NCBI RefSeq assembly: GCF_003015185.1 | Contig: NZ_CP027860.1 | Location: forward strand, 3,586,501-3,650,500 | DNA from: Ahniella affigens | GTDB taxonomy: Bacteria; Pseudomonadota; Gammaproteobacteria; Xanthomonadales; Ahniellaceae | Direction of reading: 5' to 3' | Length of the DNA: 64,000 nucleotides | Shown here: positions 1-9,218 of the stretch, piece by piece | How the letters are laid out: every line of letters begins with the position of its first letter | Numbering within the stretch: the stretch's first letter is position 1 | The notes under the pieces: generated by a model | What the model was told of the DNA's origin: nothing | Seen by the model: the letters and a program-made list of their open reading frames with translations, nothing else | The model's database searches: none | Program-made: the position numbers and the translations under genes

Positions 1-246
1 AACCTGGCCCGGGGCGGTAAGGGCGTCGCCCAGCCGATCACCGATCGCGATCGCGAGATCGCGGCCGCCGTCGCCCCCGATCTTCGCCGAAGAGGCTTGA
101 TCTTCGTCGGATTGGACGTGATCGGCTCGCATCTGACCGAAATCAACGTCACCAGCCCGACCTGCATCCGCGAGATCGACGCGCAGACTGGCAGTAACAT
201 CGCCGGTCTGTTGTTCGACGCCATCGCACAACGCCAGCAACCATGA
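1..246 (+). CDS. gshB: Glutathione synthetase, C-terminal part (partial)
   Basis: The open frame from base 1 encodes 81 residues of a GshB C-terminus, including the glycine-rich ARGGKG loop, the [15 protein letters not shown] segment that contributes ATP/metal ligands, and the REID element near the end. GshB joins gamma-glutamylcysteine and glycine in an ATP-dependent reaction in the cytosol. The start lies outside the window. The stop overlaps the start of the next gene by 4 bp (ATGA), the gshB-tonB order common in Xanthomonadales. Confidence 0.93.
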   Translation, partial: NLARGGKGVAQPITDRDREIAAAVAPDLRRRGLIFVGLDVIGSHLTEINVTSPTCIREIDAQTGSNIAGLLFDAIAQRQQP

Positions 247-1106
247 GCCAAACCATCTCCGCCGAAGAGCGGCTGCGCGTGACCCTGCTGTTCTCAGTCA
301 TCGTGCACGCCGTGCTGATTCTCGGCATTTCGTTCAGCTATGAGGCACCAGCCGACTCCCTGCCGAGCCTGGACGTCATCCTCGTGCAGTCATCGAGCGC
401 GAAAACACCGAACGACGCCGATTTTCTCGCCAATGCCAACCAAAAGGGCGGTGGCGAATCCGAGGAGAGCCATCGCCCCCGGCAACCCGAAACCAGCCCG
501 ATCCCCAAAGCCCTGCCGGGCCAAGCCCCACTCCCGCAGAAGGCCGGCGCGCCGAAGCCCCAGGAAGCCACCCCACGCGCGGTGCTGACCGGCGGCGAGA
601 ACCCCGACTTCCAAGTCCAGGCCATCGACCAAAGCCGCCGCGAAGTACCGAAGCTTGAGGCGCTGACTGCACAGGAACTGATAGAACGCAGCCTCGAAAT
701 GGCCCAACTCGCCGCCGAAGTCGACCGCCAGCGCGAGATGTACGCCAAACGCCCCCGCCGCAAGTTCATCTCCGCGAACACCCGCGAGTACGTCTACGCC
801 GCCTACATGCGCGCCTGGGTCGCGAAGATCGAACGCATCGGCTCCCTGAATTTCCCCGAAGAAGCGTCCCGCCGCAGCGTCACCGGCCAAGTCGTCGTCA
901 CCGCCGCCATCCGCCGCGATGGCACCCTAGAGTCCGTCGAAATGATCACCCCGAGCGGCCACGACTTCCTCGATCAAGCCGCGATCCGCATCGTCGAAAT
1001 GGGCTCCCCCTTTTCACCACTGCCGCAAACCGATGAACAGATCGACGTGTTGCATATCACCCGTACGGTGCAGTTCTTGACGGGGAGTGTGGTGAGGGGG
1101 CAGTAG
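243..1106 (+). CDS. TonB-family energy transducer
   Basis: The 287-residue protein has an N-terminal membrane anchor (about residues 13-31), a Pro/Ala-rich periplasmic linker (about 60-140), and a C-terminal TonB domain (about 185-280) with [19 protein letters not shown] followed by the FSPLP region. Such proteins couple the ExbB/ExbD proton-motive complex to outer-membrane receptors, or act as TonB-like periplasmic proteins. It overlaps gshB by 4 bp. No exbB/exbD is visible here, so the partner receptor is unknown. Confidence 0.88.
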   Translation: MSQTISAEERLRVTLLFSVIVHAVLILGISFSYEAPADSLPSLDVILVQSSSAKTPNDADFLANANQKGGGESEESHRPRQPETSPIPKALPGQAPLPQKAGAPKPQEATPRAVLTGGENPDFQVQAIDQSRREVPKLEALTAQELIERSLEMAQLAAEVDRQREMYAKRPRRKFISANTREYVYAAYMRAWVAKIERIGSLNFPEEASRRSVTGQVVVTAAIRRDGTLESVEMITPSGHDFLDQAAIRIVEMGSPFSPLPQTDEQIDVLHITRTVQFLTGSVVRGQ

Positions 1107-1458
1107 GGACCGCTGGACGCTTGCTGCGCCCGCCAAGCAACTAGGCGCCCCGCCGCGAGGGATACACACTGCCGAGCGCGACTTGGCACCCGATGCAAGC
1201 CAAGCCAAACAGGCGCCAACGGGCGCCATGGCCGGCGGCAAACTTGCAGAATGGCACACCGACCACTGCGCCGACGTATCCTCAATTGGCCTTGATCGGA
1301 GTCCCGCTTGGCCCTTCCCGCGCCCCTGTCAGGCATTGCCACAGGGTCGTAAAGTTGAAGATGCCGATTCACCGCTGTATGCATAGACTCCGAGCGACCG
1401 CCGCACGACCAGATAAAATTTCAACACTTGGGACAGCAGCAGAGCAGAGGAGCTTCTT
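1107..1458. other. Intergenic region before the 2TM/ring-nuclease pair
   Basis: Short open frames here have no recognisable domain and look like chance. An AT-richer stretch near 1410-1430 (AGATAAAATTTC) could hold the -10 of the promoter for the gene at 1459, which is preceded by a good AGAGGAG ribosome-binding site at 1446-1452. Nothing else is recognised. Confidence 0.4.
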
Positions 1459-2286
1459 GTGAGCGATGATCGATCCACCTCCTTTCGACACCGCGTCTGG
1501 CGGCCATTCGCCCGCCCTTGGACCGTTTCAATCCATGGTATCCGGACGCGCTGGTTTCAGCTTGTCATGTTCGCAGCCGTCCTGGCGGTCTTTGCCTTCG
1601 TGCAAACCGGATCAAGCCCACATCTCGCACAGCTCAGCAAGACCTGGAACGATGCCTGGAGCCCCGTTATCGGTGTCGCAACACTGATTGTTGCCATTTT
1701 CGTGTGGATCAGTGAACTAAAAGAGGACTGGCGCGAATCGCTGCCGTGGAAGCTCAGCGTGCGCTTTGTCCATGCCTTTCCACTTCCAATCGAACTAGAC
1801 CCAGAACAGAAAGAGAAGCCTGAGAAGAGGGATATCCTGGTCTGCCGCTATGCCTCACTATCCAGCCTGGAAGATGCGCGCAATCTCGCGCAGCAAATCG
1901 GGCAGCAAATGGGTGGAATGAAACATCTGAGCTTCAACGCTGCTGCCATCATCTCTGACATCAAGGAAATTGAGCAAGATGCCAACGGCGCCTACTTTCG
2001 CCACGTATGCCTAGAGTTCACGCTTCACAAGATCCCGGATATCTGCATCTACTCGGAACAAATCGAATCGATGATTCATGCAGACAACAGCTCAGAAGTC
2101 CAGCTGGCCCCGACCCAACCAGCCGAGGCCACGGCACCAGCAGTGGCGAAAAAGCAAAAGCCCGTCAAGCCAGAATTCCTCCCCATGCCGAATGACGTCA
2201 AAGATGGTCAGGCTTACCTAATCTGGGAACCACGCCTGGAGCGCATCGAGATGAAGTTCCATCAGAAACCTGAGGCCCGCCCGTGA
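1459..2286 (+). CDS. Two-TM membrane protein with cytosolic domain, possible type III CRISPR membrane effector
   Basis: Not matched to a named family. The 275-residue protein (GTG start, RBS AGAGGAG) has two predicted membrane helices (about residues 33-49 and 68-85) and then a soluble cytosolic region of about 190 residues. That region carries an LPWKLSVRF segment, a CRYASLSSLEDARNLAQQIGQQMGG block, and an Ala/Pro/Lys-rich linker at about 205-235. Its stop overlaps the start of a DUF1874 ring-nuclease homologue by 4 bp (GTGA), so the two are probably translationally coupled. By analogy with other membrane proteins gated by cyclic oligoadenylate, such as Csx23 and TM-CARF proteins, it may be an effector of the Cmr system further right. 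That role is inference; no CARF or SAVED domain was recognised. Confidence 0.6.
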   Translation: MSDDRSTSFRHRVWRPFARPWTVSIHGIRTRWFQLVMFAAVLAVFAFVQTGSSPHLAQLSKTWNDAWSPVIGVATLIVAIFVWISELKEDWRESLPWKLSVRFVHAFPLPIELDPEQKEKPEKRDILVCRYASLSSLEDARNLAQQIGQQMGGMKHLSFNAAAIISDIKEIEQDANGAYFRHVCLEFTLHKIPDICIYSEQIESMIHADNSSEVQLAPTQPAEATAPAVAKKQKPVKPEFLPMPNDVKDGQAYLIWEPRLERIEMKFHQKPEARP

Positions 2287-2600
2287 TCTATTTACTGAAT
2301 TCTCCCGTTCTGACGTCCTACGGCAGCTATCAGTTCAGCGGGCCAACATCGGCCGACGAGGCCAAAGCCATATTGACTGGCGCGTTTGTCTCCGCCATCG
2401 GCCATGCCGAGTCGGCCAGACTGCTCTCAAGCATCCTAGGCATCAACATTCCCACCAATCGCATTGAGATCAAGATGGCAATCGGCGATGAAGCGCTCGT
2501 GCTCCGAATGCTCAAACGCCTCGATGCCGGCAAAGTACTGAGCGACGAAGAACTGAAGGCACTGCCGTACGAACTATCGAGACTTCGACGAGTCGGCTGA
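2283..2600 (+). CDS. DUF1874 family protein, AcrIII-1/Crn2-type ring nuclease homologue
   Basis: The 105-residue protein shows the whole DUF1874 signature: LNSPVLTSYG at the N-terminus, GAFVSAIGHAESARLLS (residues 33-49), NIPTNR (55-60) and the C-terminal LKRLDAGKVLSDEEL. His41 in the SAIGH motif corresponds to the catalytic histidine of the viral anti-CRISPR AcrIII-1, which cleaves cyclic tetra-adenylate. Cellular members (Crn2) accompany type III CRISPR systems. Here it overlaps the upstream membrane-protein gene by 4 bp and lies near CRISPR array 1. The likely role is turning off cA4 signalling. A recently captured viral anti-CRISPR is the alternative, but coupling to the membrane gene favours a host function. 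Confidence 0.85.
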   Translation: MIYLLNSPVLTSYGSYQFSGPTSADEAKAILTGAFVSAIGHAESARLLSSILGINIPTNRIEIKMAIGDEALVLRMLKRLDAGKVLSDEELKALPYELSRLRRVG

Positions 2601-2639
2601 ACCTAGCTCGGCAACAACGATCAACAGCGTGACCATCGC

Positions 2640-2790
2640 ACCCTAAACCGCACCGCGCCAGCGCGACCGAGTATGCCCGCAGTGGCAGGCACTGCGCCAG
2701 CGCGACTCGGTATCGCCGTAGGGGCAGGCCTCTTGCCTGCCCTGCCCCGGATCCGCGACTGCGCGCCACTCGGCCTCTCCTGAGTCAAGT
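2640..2790. repeat. Imperfect tandem repeat and hairpin
   Basis: Two imperfect copies of a unit containing GCGCCAGCGCGAC, a CGGTAT-type segment and GGGGCAGGC lie head to tail. A GGGCAGGC/GCCTGCCC hairpin sits at about 2721-2743. It resembles dispersed REP-like sequence and lies just after the ring-nuclease gene, so it could also act as a weak terminator. No coding evidence. Confidence 0.5.
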
Positions 2791-2949
2791 CGCAGCTGCC
2801 CCACAGTGCGACAACACACAGTCAAGAAAAAGGCGGGTTGACCATGTCAACTCGCCATTTTACGTAGCAACCGCATTTGCCTACACGTTGGTTGGTCTTA
2901 ATGGCTTCTGCGGCCAGCAGACTGTTTGCAACCTTAAGCGTGCGAGCGC

Positions 2950-3660
2950 TTCGCAAGTAGCCCCCATCCCAGCCTTCCCCCGCTCGCGCGGGAGAAGGAG
3001 AAGTGTGGCCTTGCGGCGAACTGGCCAACCTTATTGTCGTCATCCCGACGAAAGTCGGGACCCAGGGCAATCTTGCGACTAGACACCAAATCACCAACCG
3101 CCTCTGCAGCCAGCGCTCTGCGACGTTCAGGCCGAGGTACCGCCGGCACATGTCGGCAAAGGGTTTCAATGGCCTCTGTGGCCACGGCGCAACAACTCTT
3201 TCGAGCCCCAAAGATTCGTCGCAAGCAGCCCCCTTCCCAGCCTTCCCCCGCTCGCGCGGGAGAAGGAGAAGTGTGGCCTTGCGGCGAACTGGCCAACCCT
3301 ATTGTCGTCATCCCGACGAAAGTCGGGACCCAGCGCAATCTTGCGACTAAACACCAAATCACCAACCGCCTCTGCAGCCAGCGCTCTGCGACGTTCAGGT
3401 CGAGGTACCGCCGGCACAACTCGGCAAAGGGTTTCAATGGCCTCTGCGGCCAATGCGCAACAACTCTTTCGAGCCCCAATGATTCGTCGCAAGCAGCCCC
3501 CTTCCCAGCCTTCCCCCGCTCGCGCGGGAGAAGGAGAAGCGTGGCCTTGCGGCGAACTGGCCAACCCAATTGTCGTCATCCCGACGAAAGTCGGGACCCA
3601 GGGCAATTTTGCGACTAGACACCAAATCGTAGACCGCCTCTGCGGTCAGTGCGCTACGAC
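2950..3660. repeat. Tandem 268-bp repeat: dispersed element embedded in degenerate CRISPR repeats
   Basis: The TCGCAAG junction recurs at 2951, 3219 and 3487, a 268-bp period, giving two full copies and a partial third. A full unit contains a degenerate CRISPR repeat (GTTTCAATGGCCTCTG at about 3163 and 3430), a linker, a dispersed element (CCTTCCCCCGCTCGCGCGGG followed by a CCCGACGAAAGTCGGG hairpin), a second degenerate repeat (about 3098 and 3366), and a 38-bp spacer-like segment. This is the decayed leader-distal end of array 1. Open frames through it are not genes. Confidence 0.8.
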
Positions 3661-4506
3661 TACAAACATCGGCACCTTCGTTGAAACCCCGCTGAAAGTC
3701 TCAATGGCCTCTGCGGCCAGTGCGCTGCGACACGCCACGGGGCTGATGGTGTGTGGTGTCAATTGCTGAAAGTCTCACTGGCCTCTGCGGCCAGTGCGCC
3801 GCGACCCCCTGGAGCGGTGTGGGTTGTCGCTAATCGCCGCAAAGTCCCAATGGCCTCTGCGGCCAGTGCGCTGCGACAATAACCTTCTGGTCAAGTTTGA
3901 TGCTTATGTAAAGTCTCAATGGCCTCCGCGGCCAGTGCGCTGAGACCATGTCCATGTGGACGACGGCAATAAGATGCGCACCTAAAAGTCTCAATGGCCT
4001 CTGCGGCCAGTGCGCTGCGACGTAGAACCGTCGGCTCTGATGAGAAAGGTCGTAAAGTCTCAATGGCCTCTGCGGCCAGTGCGCTGCGACGAACTCAACA
4101 CCCGACCCGGCTTCACCTGTGAAAGTCTCAATGGCCTCTGCGGCCAGTGCGCTGCGACCGACATGGTTTGGCCCGAACCATCAGATATCAAAGTCTCAAT
4201 GGCCTCTGCGGCCAGTGCGCTGCGACATTGATTTGCAAAGGAACAACCCATGCGTAACCTGTCTCAATGGCCTCTGCGGCCAGTGCGCTGCGACTGTAAC
4301 GAAAGTTACATATCAGATCTCGCACCAAGGTCTCAATGGCCTCTGCGGCCAGTGCGCTGCGACCCTACAACGGCGGCTGACCAAAAAGGTCGGTCAAAAG
4401 TCTCAATGGCCTCTGCGGCCAGTGCGCTGCGACAAGCTGGTATAGGATCTTTCTTTAAAGGCCAATCAGAAAGTCTCAATGGCCTCTGCGGCCAGTGCGC
4501 TGCGAC
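3627..4506 (-). CRISPR. CRISPR array 1 (leftward)
   Basis: Twelve well-kept 34-bp repeats (3698-4506) and one degenerate repeat (3627-3660). On the transcribed (minus) strand the repeat starts GTCGCAGCGCACTGGCC and ends GCAGAGGCCATTGAGAC. TGGCC/GGCCA can form a stem, and ATTGAGAC is the expected 8-nt 5' handle of type III crRNAs, which sets the orientation. Spacers are about 33-40 bp. The leader lies at the right end (from 4507), and repeat decay increases leftward. Ten of twelve spacers begin TTT at the leader-proximal end. Confidence 0.97.
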
Positions 4507-4770
4507 TGCGCACATTTTTTTTCCTTTGTCCAATCAACGCACTGGCCGCTGGTTCGGAGGAACCTCGGCCGACGATTGGGAACATTATCCAAGAACTCGC
4601 CAAATCGCCATTTTTGCCGCGAAATTTGGCTTCAAAGTCAAGCGTGCAGGAGTGATTGCTCAATAACTTGATCATGATTCTGGTTCAGGTGGCTGATCCA
4701 GCGATGGAAAGTCCAATGGATCTCAATCACTGGCAAGTCCGCCAAAACGGTTCCTCCGATCAGCTGGACC
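4507..4770 (-). promoter_or_regulatory. CRISPR leader of array 1, with inverted repeat of the CRISPR core
   Basis: This AT-richer sequence flanks the first repeat and is homologous to those at 12203, 26338 and 33181. Shared blocks on the leader strand are CCGAGGTTCCTCCGAACC, an A-rich tract next to the repeat, and the 15-bp CAACGCACTGGCCGC at 4535-4549 (plus strand), which is an inverted near-copy of the repeat core. It should hold the array promoter and the integration signals. Confidence 0.85.
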
Positions 4771-5035
4771 TACCTCGCAAAGTGCTTTCGCGTTTGGTAC
4801 TCAACGCCATGAATGAGCGACGTCGCACGAATAGTGCCATCGCAGCACCCTGAGGCGTTCGCTGGAACCTCTGGCCGATGGTCTAAACTTCGTTGTCAAA
4901 GAACATCTCGCCGCCTCTGTATCTCAACCCTTGCCCAGAGGATCTTTCCTGATCGGCAATTGAAAGCTACTCCTTTCGCAATTCATGATCTGGTCTTCGC
5001 CAAAACAGCGCCTTAGCAAGGTCGCGCACGTCGCA
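4771..5035. other. Leader-flanking region, no gene
   Basis: Part of this segment (about 4880-4935) resembles the flank of leader 2 (about 12575-12635): both read CTTCGTTGTCA followed by related sequence. The duplication that produced arrays 1 and 2 therefore seems to extend beyond the leaders. No supported gene. Confidence 0.5.
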
Positions 5036-8000
5036 TCAGGAACGATCGCCAAATCCCAGTACAGCCCAAAGCGCTAACTGCGCAAAGCGCGCCTGCTCCG
5101 CCGGATTTAGTTCGGGCGAGGCCTTCGCCAGTCGATCGATCGCAGCAAGGCTGGCACGATCGCCCTGGCGATAGAACATTTCAGCTGCGAACAACAACAT
5201 TTCGGGCGCACTCTCGAGGCGCTCCAGAATTAGCGACCCCCAATCATGGCGCCTGTCAGAATACGATTTGTGTCCCAATAACCCAATCAGAATCAGAGGA
5301 TGCCCAGGATCAAGCTTGTAAAGGCGTTTTAGGCACGCGAGTCGGTCAGGCTCTTCGGCGCTGGGTCCGGTCTCCGCGGCGGTTGCATCAGCCAATCGCA
5401 TCAGTTCCGCAGCAATATGCAACGAAAGCGACCTCGGCAAGAGTGGCGAGATGGACCTTCTCCACGGCAACGTTCGGTGCCATCGCATCGCGCTCATCAG
5501 ATCTGGCGTAGGCGCCGCAGCCGAATCGATGTCTACGCACAGTTGCCGCCGTTCCTCTTCTTTGACTCTGATGAATCGACCGTCGTCATTCACATAACTG
5601 CCTGCAACATAACGGAGCGCTTTACAAAGCCAGTCACGATAGGAATCGCGGTCCACACCTGATACATCGGCGCCGCCGATCTCGATGCATTTCAACCCAC
5701 CACGCACTAAGGTGATGAGCAAATGCCGCCCATCTAACGAAAAGGCGATCGTTCTCACTCGCTCCGCATACTTGATTCCGTGAGCTCTTAGCGAATTCGA
5801 CTTCCAATCCCAAAACCGGACGAGGCCATCCGAACAAGCCAAGGCAACCAAATTGCCAACAGGACTGAATGCTGCAGCCACCAACTCCCCGGTCAATTGC
5901 TGCGTCTTGACATCCGCTCGATCGAACAAATGGCGCAGATGCACCCGTGAGCGGTTAGCACTAACCAAATATGAACCATCAGGCGAAAGAACACGTAAGC
6001 TTGCACCATTGCCTGAATCATCACACCAGGGCGCAACGGGCATGAAGCCACGCTGCAATCCTTTGGCAATCGTCGCGGGGCCACCTGCCTCATTACACAA
6101 GGACACCAACTCGCCCTTTTCAAACTCCCACTGCCACAGTGACTCGTCATCCAATAGCAAGACGCACTGTTCTAAGTCCGCCGAAAACCAAACCGCCATA
6201 GCCCGACTGTCGCTGAGGATCGGGCCGGTGAGGTCGTCACCGCTGTCCGTCGCCAGAACCCGAAGCACATCGTTGCTGCCAACCGTCGCCACCCGATGTC
6301 CGTCAGGCTGCAGTCCGAGATACATGATCTCTTCATCGTATCGGTTCAGTGTGCTCGGATTCTCTGGTTGCTCAACCCACCGAGCGTGCGCATGCGCACT
6401 GCGGTCGGTGACGACAACACGCGCTTGATCTGGCGCGACCCCAAGTACGGCAAGCAACAACTGGTCCAAACCCGGCCGCAACCAACGTTCCGAAGCCGCG
6501 ACCTGATGCAGCAACAAGGATCCCGTGCCGATCGAGAGACTCACTTGCAGCCCACCAGAATCATCGCTCCCATCGCTGCCTGAACCAAGCCGACTGGAAA
6601 CGCCAGCGTCAAGCATCGAGTCGAGACTGATGACGCGCAGAGGGTCAGACGGTCCAACGATGATCACCCTTCTACGGTCGGCACTAAGAAAGCCAGTCGC
6701 ATCGTCGGATACTCGCTCAACCTCAAGCTCTACCGGAAAGCCGCTCGCAAGCGACCAGACGCCAAACTCACAATCAGAGTCCTCAGACCTTGGCTCTGAC
6801 CAAACGGCCACCTGTCGGCCATCCACACTCGGCAGTATCGCTGCTGGATACCCACCATGGTGAGCGAGTTCCTGCAATTGTTCCTCACCGAGCCTATCCA
6901 GCAGCACAGTACGACCGTCTTCCGTACCACAGACGATCATGAGATCGTCAACCGTGAATGCGGCACTCGTGATGACCGCCAACGACAACTCGCGCACCTT
7001 CTTGGGTTCTGGCTCCCGAAACGACCACAGAACCTGCTTATTACTTTCAGCCGCAAAGACTGCAAGCTCGCCGGCATGGCTCACCCAGGCACGATTGGTT
7101 CTGGCAACCCAATAGATTACAAAAGGCCTACCTGACCAAGTGCGCTCTTCACGGTAGGGGCTCTTGAATCGAATCTCCGCGTCACCACGCTCCGATTCTC
7201 TAGACTGATACCGAACAATCACCGCGTCCGACTGCTCCGCAAACTTTGCGGACTCAATTGTCCAGGCCGTATCAGGCGCTTCAATTCGAACGGACGACTG
7301 AACACCAAAAGGGTCTGCAACCACACATTGGCCCGATCCAGCCAGCAACACCCGATCGCTTCGAATGAAGGCGTTGCCGCCTGACTGACGATCCAGCTCC
7401 AGAGTTGCCAAAACGCGAACCGAATTGTCCGAAGCGCGTGACCACTCGTGAACCAACCCGTCCCGACTTACCGCCATTACGCGATCGCCGTCTTGATCGA
7501 TATATGCACTGAGAACCTCAGTGCCGAAAGGAAGAACCCAGTGGTGGAGCTCTTCTGTCTTTGAGAACAGATAGAGCCGTATCTCAACGGGCGCGCCCTG
7601 CCGAACAACCGCATACACGATATCATCTACCCATCGCCAATGGAGAAGCGTTCCGCTGACTCCGCAGGCGCCGATCAACCTTGGCGACGGCGAGTGAAAA
7701 AGCGCCCTGGCTGCGTCGCCAACCGCAAGACTCTGACCTGTTCGAAGCGATTCTTCCAAAGACGCAAGGTATCGCCCATGATCATTCCGCTCCAAGGCCT
7801 CGAAAGCTCGCCCCAATGCCCGACGTGCGGCCTCGAGAGTCAATGCGTTGGTGGCCTCATTCAGTCGCTCCTGCTCCTGAAGCTTCCTGGAGTACTCGGC
7901 TGCCTTTTGAATTAGCTCATCGTGCGCCTTATGGACGTCCCTGGATTGTGCGACCAAGGGAACCAGGAGGTCGTGCATCAGTTCCAACCGGGTTGTGCCA

Positions 8001-9196
8001 CCTCTAAACTCAGACACCAGGAGTCGACGATTGATCAGCAACTCAACATGAGTCGCAAGCGTCCGCTCCAACTCATCGCTCCTTTCATTCGATTCCATGG
8101 CGCGAGTGAGCGCACGTTCTAGCAGTGTATGGTGACTCTGCGACTCTCGATACCGCCCTGATCGATCGATGAGCGAGTCTTCAACAGCGCGCTGGACTGG
8201 ATGACATATCCCGTCAACGCATGCGTCATAGTATCGCGACAGGACGTCCTCGCACCCGCCTTCCAGCTGCCCCTCAGCGATCACTTCACTACCTGTAGAG
8301 AGCCGGTCACTATTGAGTTGAGTGCAATAGACACTCAGCACGGCAGGCGATACTACAATCCCATCCAATCGCCCCTGCTCATCATTCGCGATGTTTCTCA
8401 CGATTCGTTCAGCGACCACTTCGCTGACGATCGGGCGCGCCGACAATCGACCCGCCTCGATAATGGCCTCAACCGCCTTGTTACCTGCCATTTCCCGCAG
8501 TTGAAAGCGATTCCGCATGAAGCTCGGCATTACCTTCTGCCAAGCATCCAGCTCCGCCATGTAGTCGCTCCGAATTGCAATGACAAACCGCAGCTCACTC
8601 GGCGACCAGTCACAATCTGACCAATCACCGTCTGCATGAAGCGGGCGTCGATCAACGATCGAGGCAATCTCATGGATCAGTTCGCCGACTTCATGGCGCC
8701 TGCTCTTGCCCGACTGCTTCGGGAGACGCTCGCCACGATCACCCAGCAGCGCGAGCACTTCCTCAAATTGGTCCAAGATCAGTACGGGCTTGCATCGTTG
8801 GATTTTTGGACGCAAGTTGGTTCTGAAGGCTTGTTCCCAGAGTGGCACCGTGTTGGCGCCGTTTCCCACGAACTCAGACAAGGCACGCCTGAGCTGATCC
8901 ACCAGCGGCTCTGAATCTGCTTGCTGCGGGTCCGAATCTGATCGCGTCAGTAGCCGAAGGTAATTGGTGCGATAACCCCATTGCCGGAGTGCCGGTGCAA
9001 TTCCCCCTCTCAACAAGGACGTTTTCCCAACGCCAGAACGGGCATGAACGATAGTGACTGTGGAACTGCGAACGCCTTCACAAACGTCATCAATTTCCTG
9101 CGCTCGACCAAAGAAGTACGATGCGCTTTCTTCTGTATAAGACGCAAGGCCTGGCCAAGGGCACGCGCTTGTTGGGACAAGTTGGATCTCATGCAT
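5036..9196 (-). CDS. STAND NTPase with WD40-like repeats (defence sensor candidate)
   Basis: The 1386-residue protein begins with a conserved PGLASYTEES...FFGRAQEID element, then an nSTAND-type P-loop NTPase: Walker A ARSGVGKTS (52-60) and Walker B VLILDQFEE (138-146). A helical region follows, including a probable coiled coil near 430-470. A long stretch (about 480-1250) holds beta-propeller-like repeats such as FSPVGNLVALACSDGLVRFWDW. The C-terminus looks helical. STAND proteins sense a trigger, oligomerise and activate a toxic effector. ATG 9196 is preferred over TTG 9211 because CGGAGCG precedes it. It lies 22 bp after the SIR2/TIR gene, so the two form an operon, flanked by CRISPR arrays 1 and 2. 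Confidence 0.87.
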   Translation of the reverse strand: MHEIQLVPTSACPWPGLASYTEESASYFFGRAQEIDDVCEGVRSSTVTIVHARSGVGKTSLLRGGIAPALRQWGYRTNYLRLLTRSDSDPQQADSEPLVDQLRRALSEFVGNGANTVPLWEQAFRTNLRPKIQRCKPVLILDQFEEVLALLGDRGERLPKQSGKSRRHEVGELIHEIASIVDRRPLHADGDWSDCDWSPSELRFVIAIRSDYMAELDAWQKVMPSFMRNRFQLREMAGNKAVEAIIEAGRLSARPIVSEVVAERIVRNIANDEQGRLDGIVVSPAVLSVYCTQLNSDRLSTGSEVIAEGQLEGGCEDVLSRYYDACVDGICHPVQRAVEDSLIDRSGRYRESQSHHTLLERALTRAMESNERSDELERTLATHVELLINRRLLVSEFRGGTTRLELMHDLLVPLVAQSRDVHKAHDELIQKAAEYSRKLQEQERLNEATNALTLEAARRALGRAFEALERNDHGRYLASLEESLRTGQSLAVGDAARALFHSPSPRLIGACGVSGTLLHWRWVDDIVYAVVRQGAPVEIRLYLFSKTEELHHWVLPFGTEVLSAYIDQDGDRVMAVSRDGLVHEWSRASDNSVRVLATLELDRQSGGNAFIRSDRVLLAGSGQCVVADPFGVQSSVRIEAPDTAWTIESAKFAEQSDAVIVRYQSRESERGDAEIRFKSPYREERTWSGRPFVIYWVARTNRAWVSHAGELAVFAAESNKQVLWSFREPEPKKVRELSLAVITSAAFTVDDLMIVCGTEDGRTVLLDRLGEEQLQELAHHGGYPAAILPSVDGRQVAVWSEPRSEDSDCEFGVWSLASGFPVELEVERVSDDATGFLSADRRRVIIVGPSDPLRVISLDSMLDAGVSSRLGSGSDGSDDSGGLQVSLSIGTGSLLLHQVAASERWLRPGLDQLLLAVLGVAPDQARVVVTDRSAHAHARWVEQPENPSTLNRYDEEIMYLGLQPDGHRVATVGSNDVLRVLATDSGDDLTGPILSDSRAMAVWFSADLEQCVLLLDDESLWQWEFEKGELVSLCNEAGGPATIAKGLQRGFMPVAPWCDDSGNGASLRVLSPDGSYLVSANRSRVHLRHLFDRADVKTQQLTGELVAAAFSPVGNLVALACSDGLVRFWDWKSNSLRAHGIKYAERVRTIAFSLDGRHLLITLVRGGLKCIEIGGADVSGVDRDSYRDWLCKALRYVAGSYVNDDGRFIRVKEEERRQLCVDIDSAAAPTPDLMSAMRWHRTLPWRRSISPLLPRSLSLHIAAELMRLADATAAETGPSAEEPDRLACLKRLYKLDPGHPLILIGLLGHKSYSDRRHDWGSLILERLESAPEMLLFAAEMFYRQGDRASLAAIDRLAKASPELNPAEQARFAQLALWAVLGFGDRS

Positions 9197-9218
9197 GGAA
9201 ACGCTCCGCAACGTTCGG

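Noticed and set aside
2283-2600. DUF1874 protein as a phage-derived anti-CRISPR in a prophage
   Set aside because: No phage genes are near, and it is translationally coupled to a membrane-protein gene; a host ring nuclease is more likely, though not proven.
2822-3769. Overlapping open frames on both strands, up to 211 codons
   Set aside because: They run through the 268-bp tandem repeats and dispersed elements; identical peptides recur in every copy of the element.
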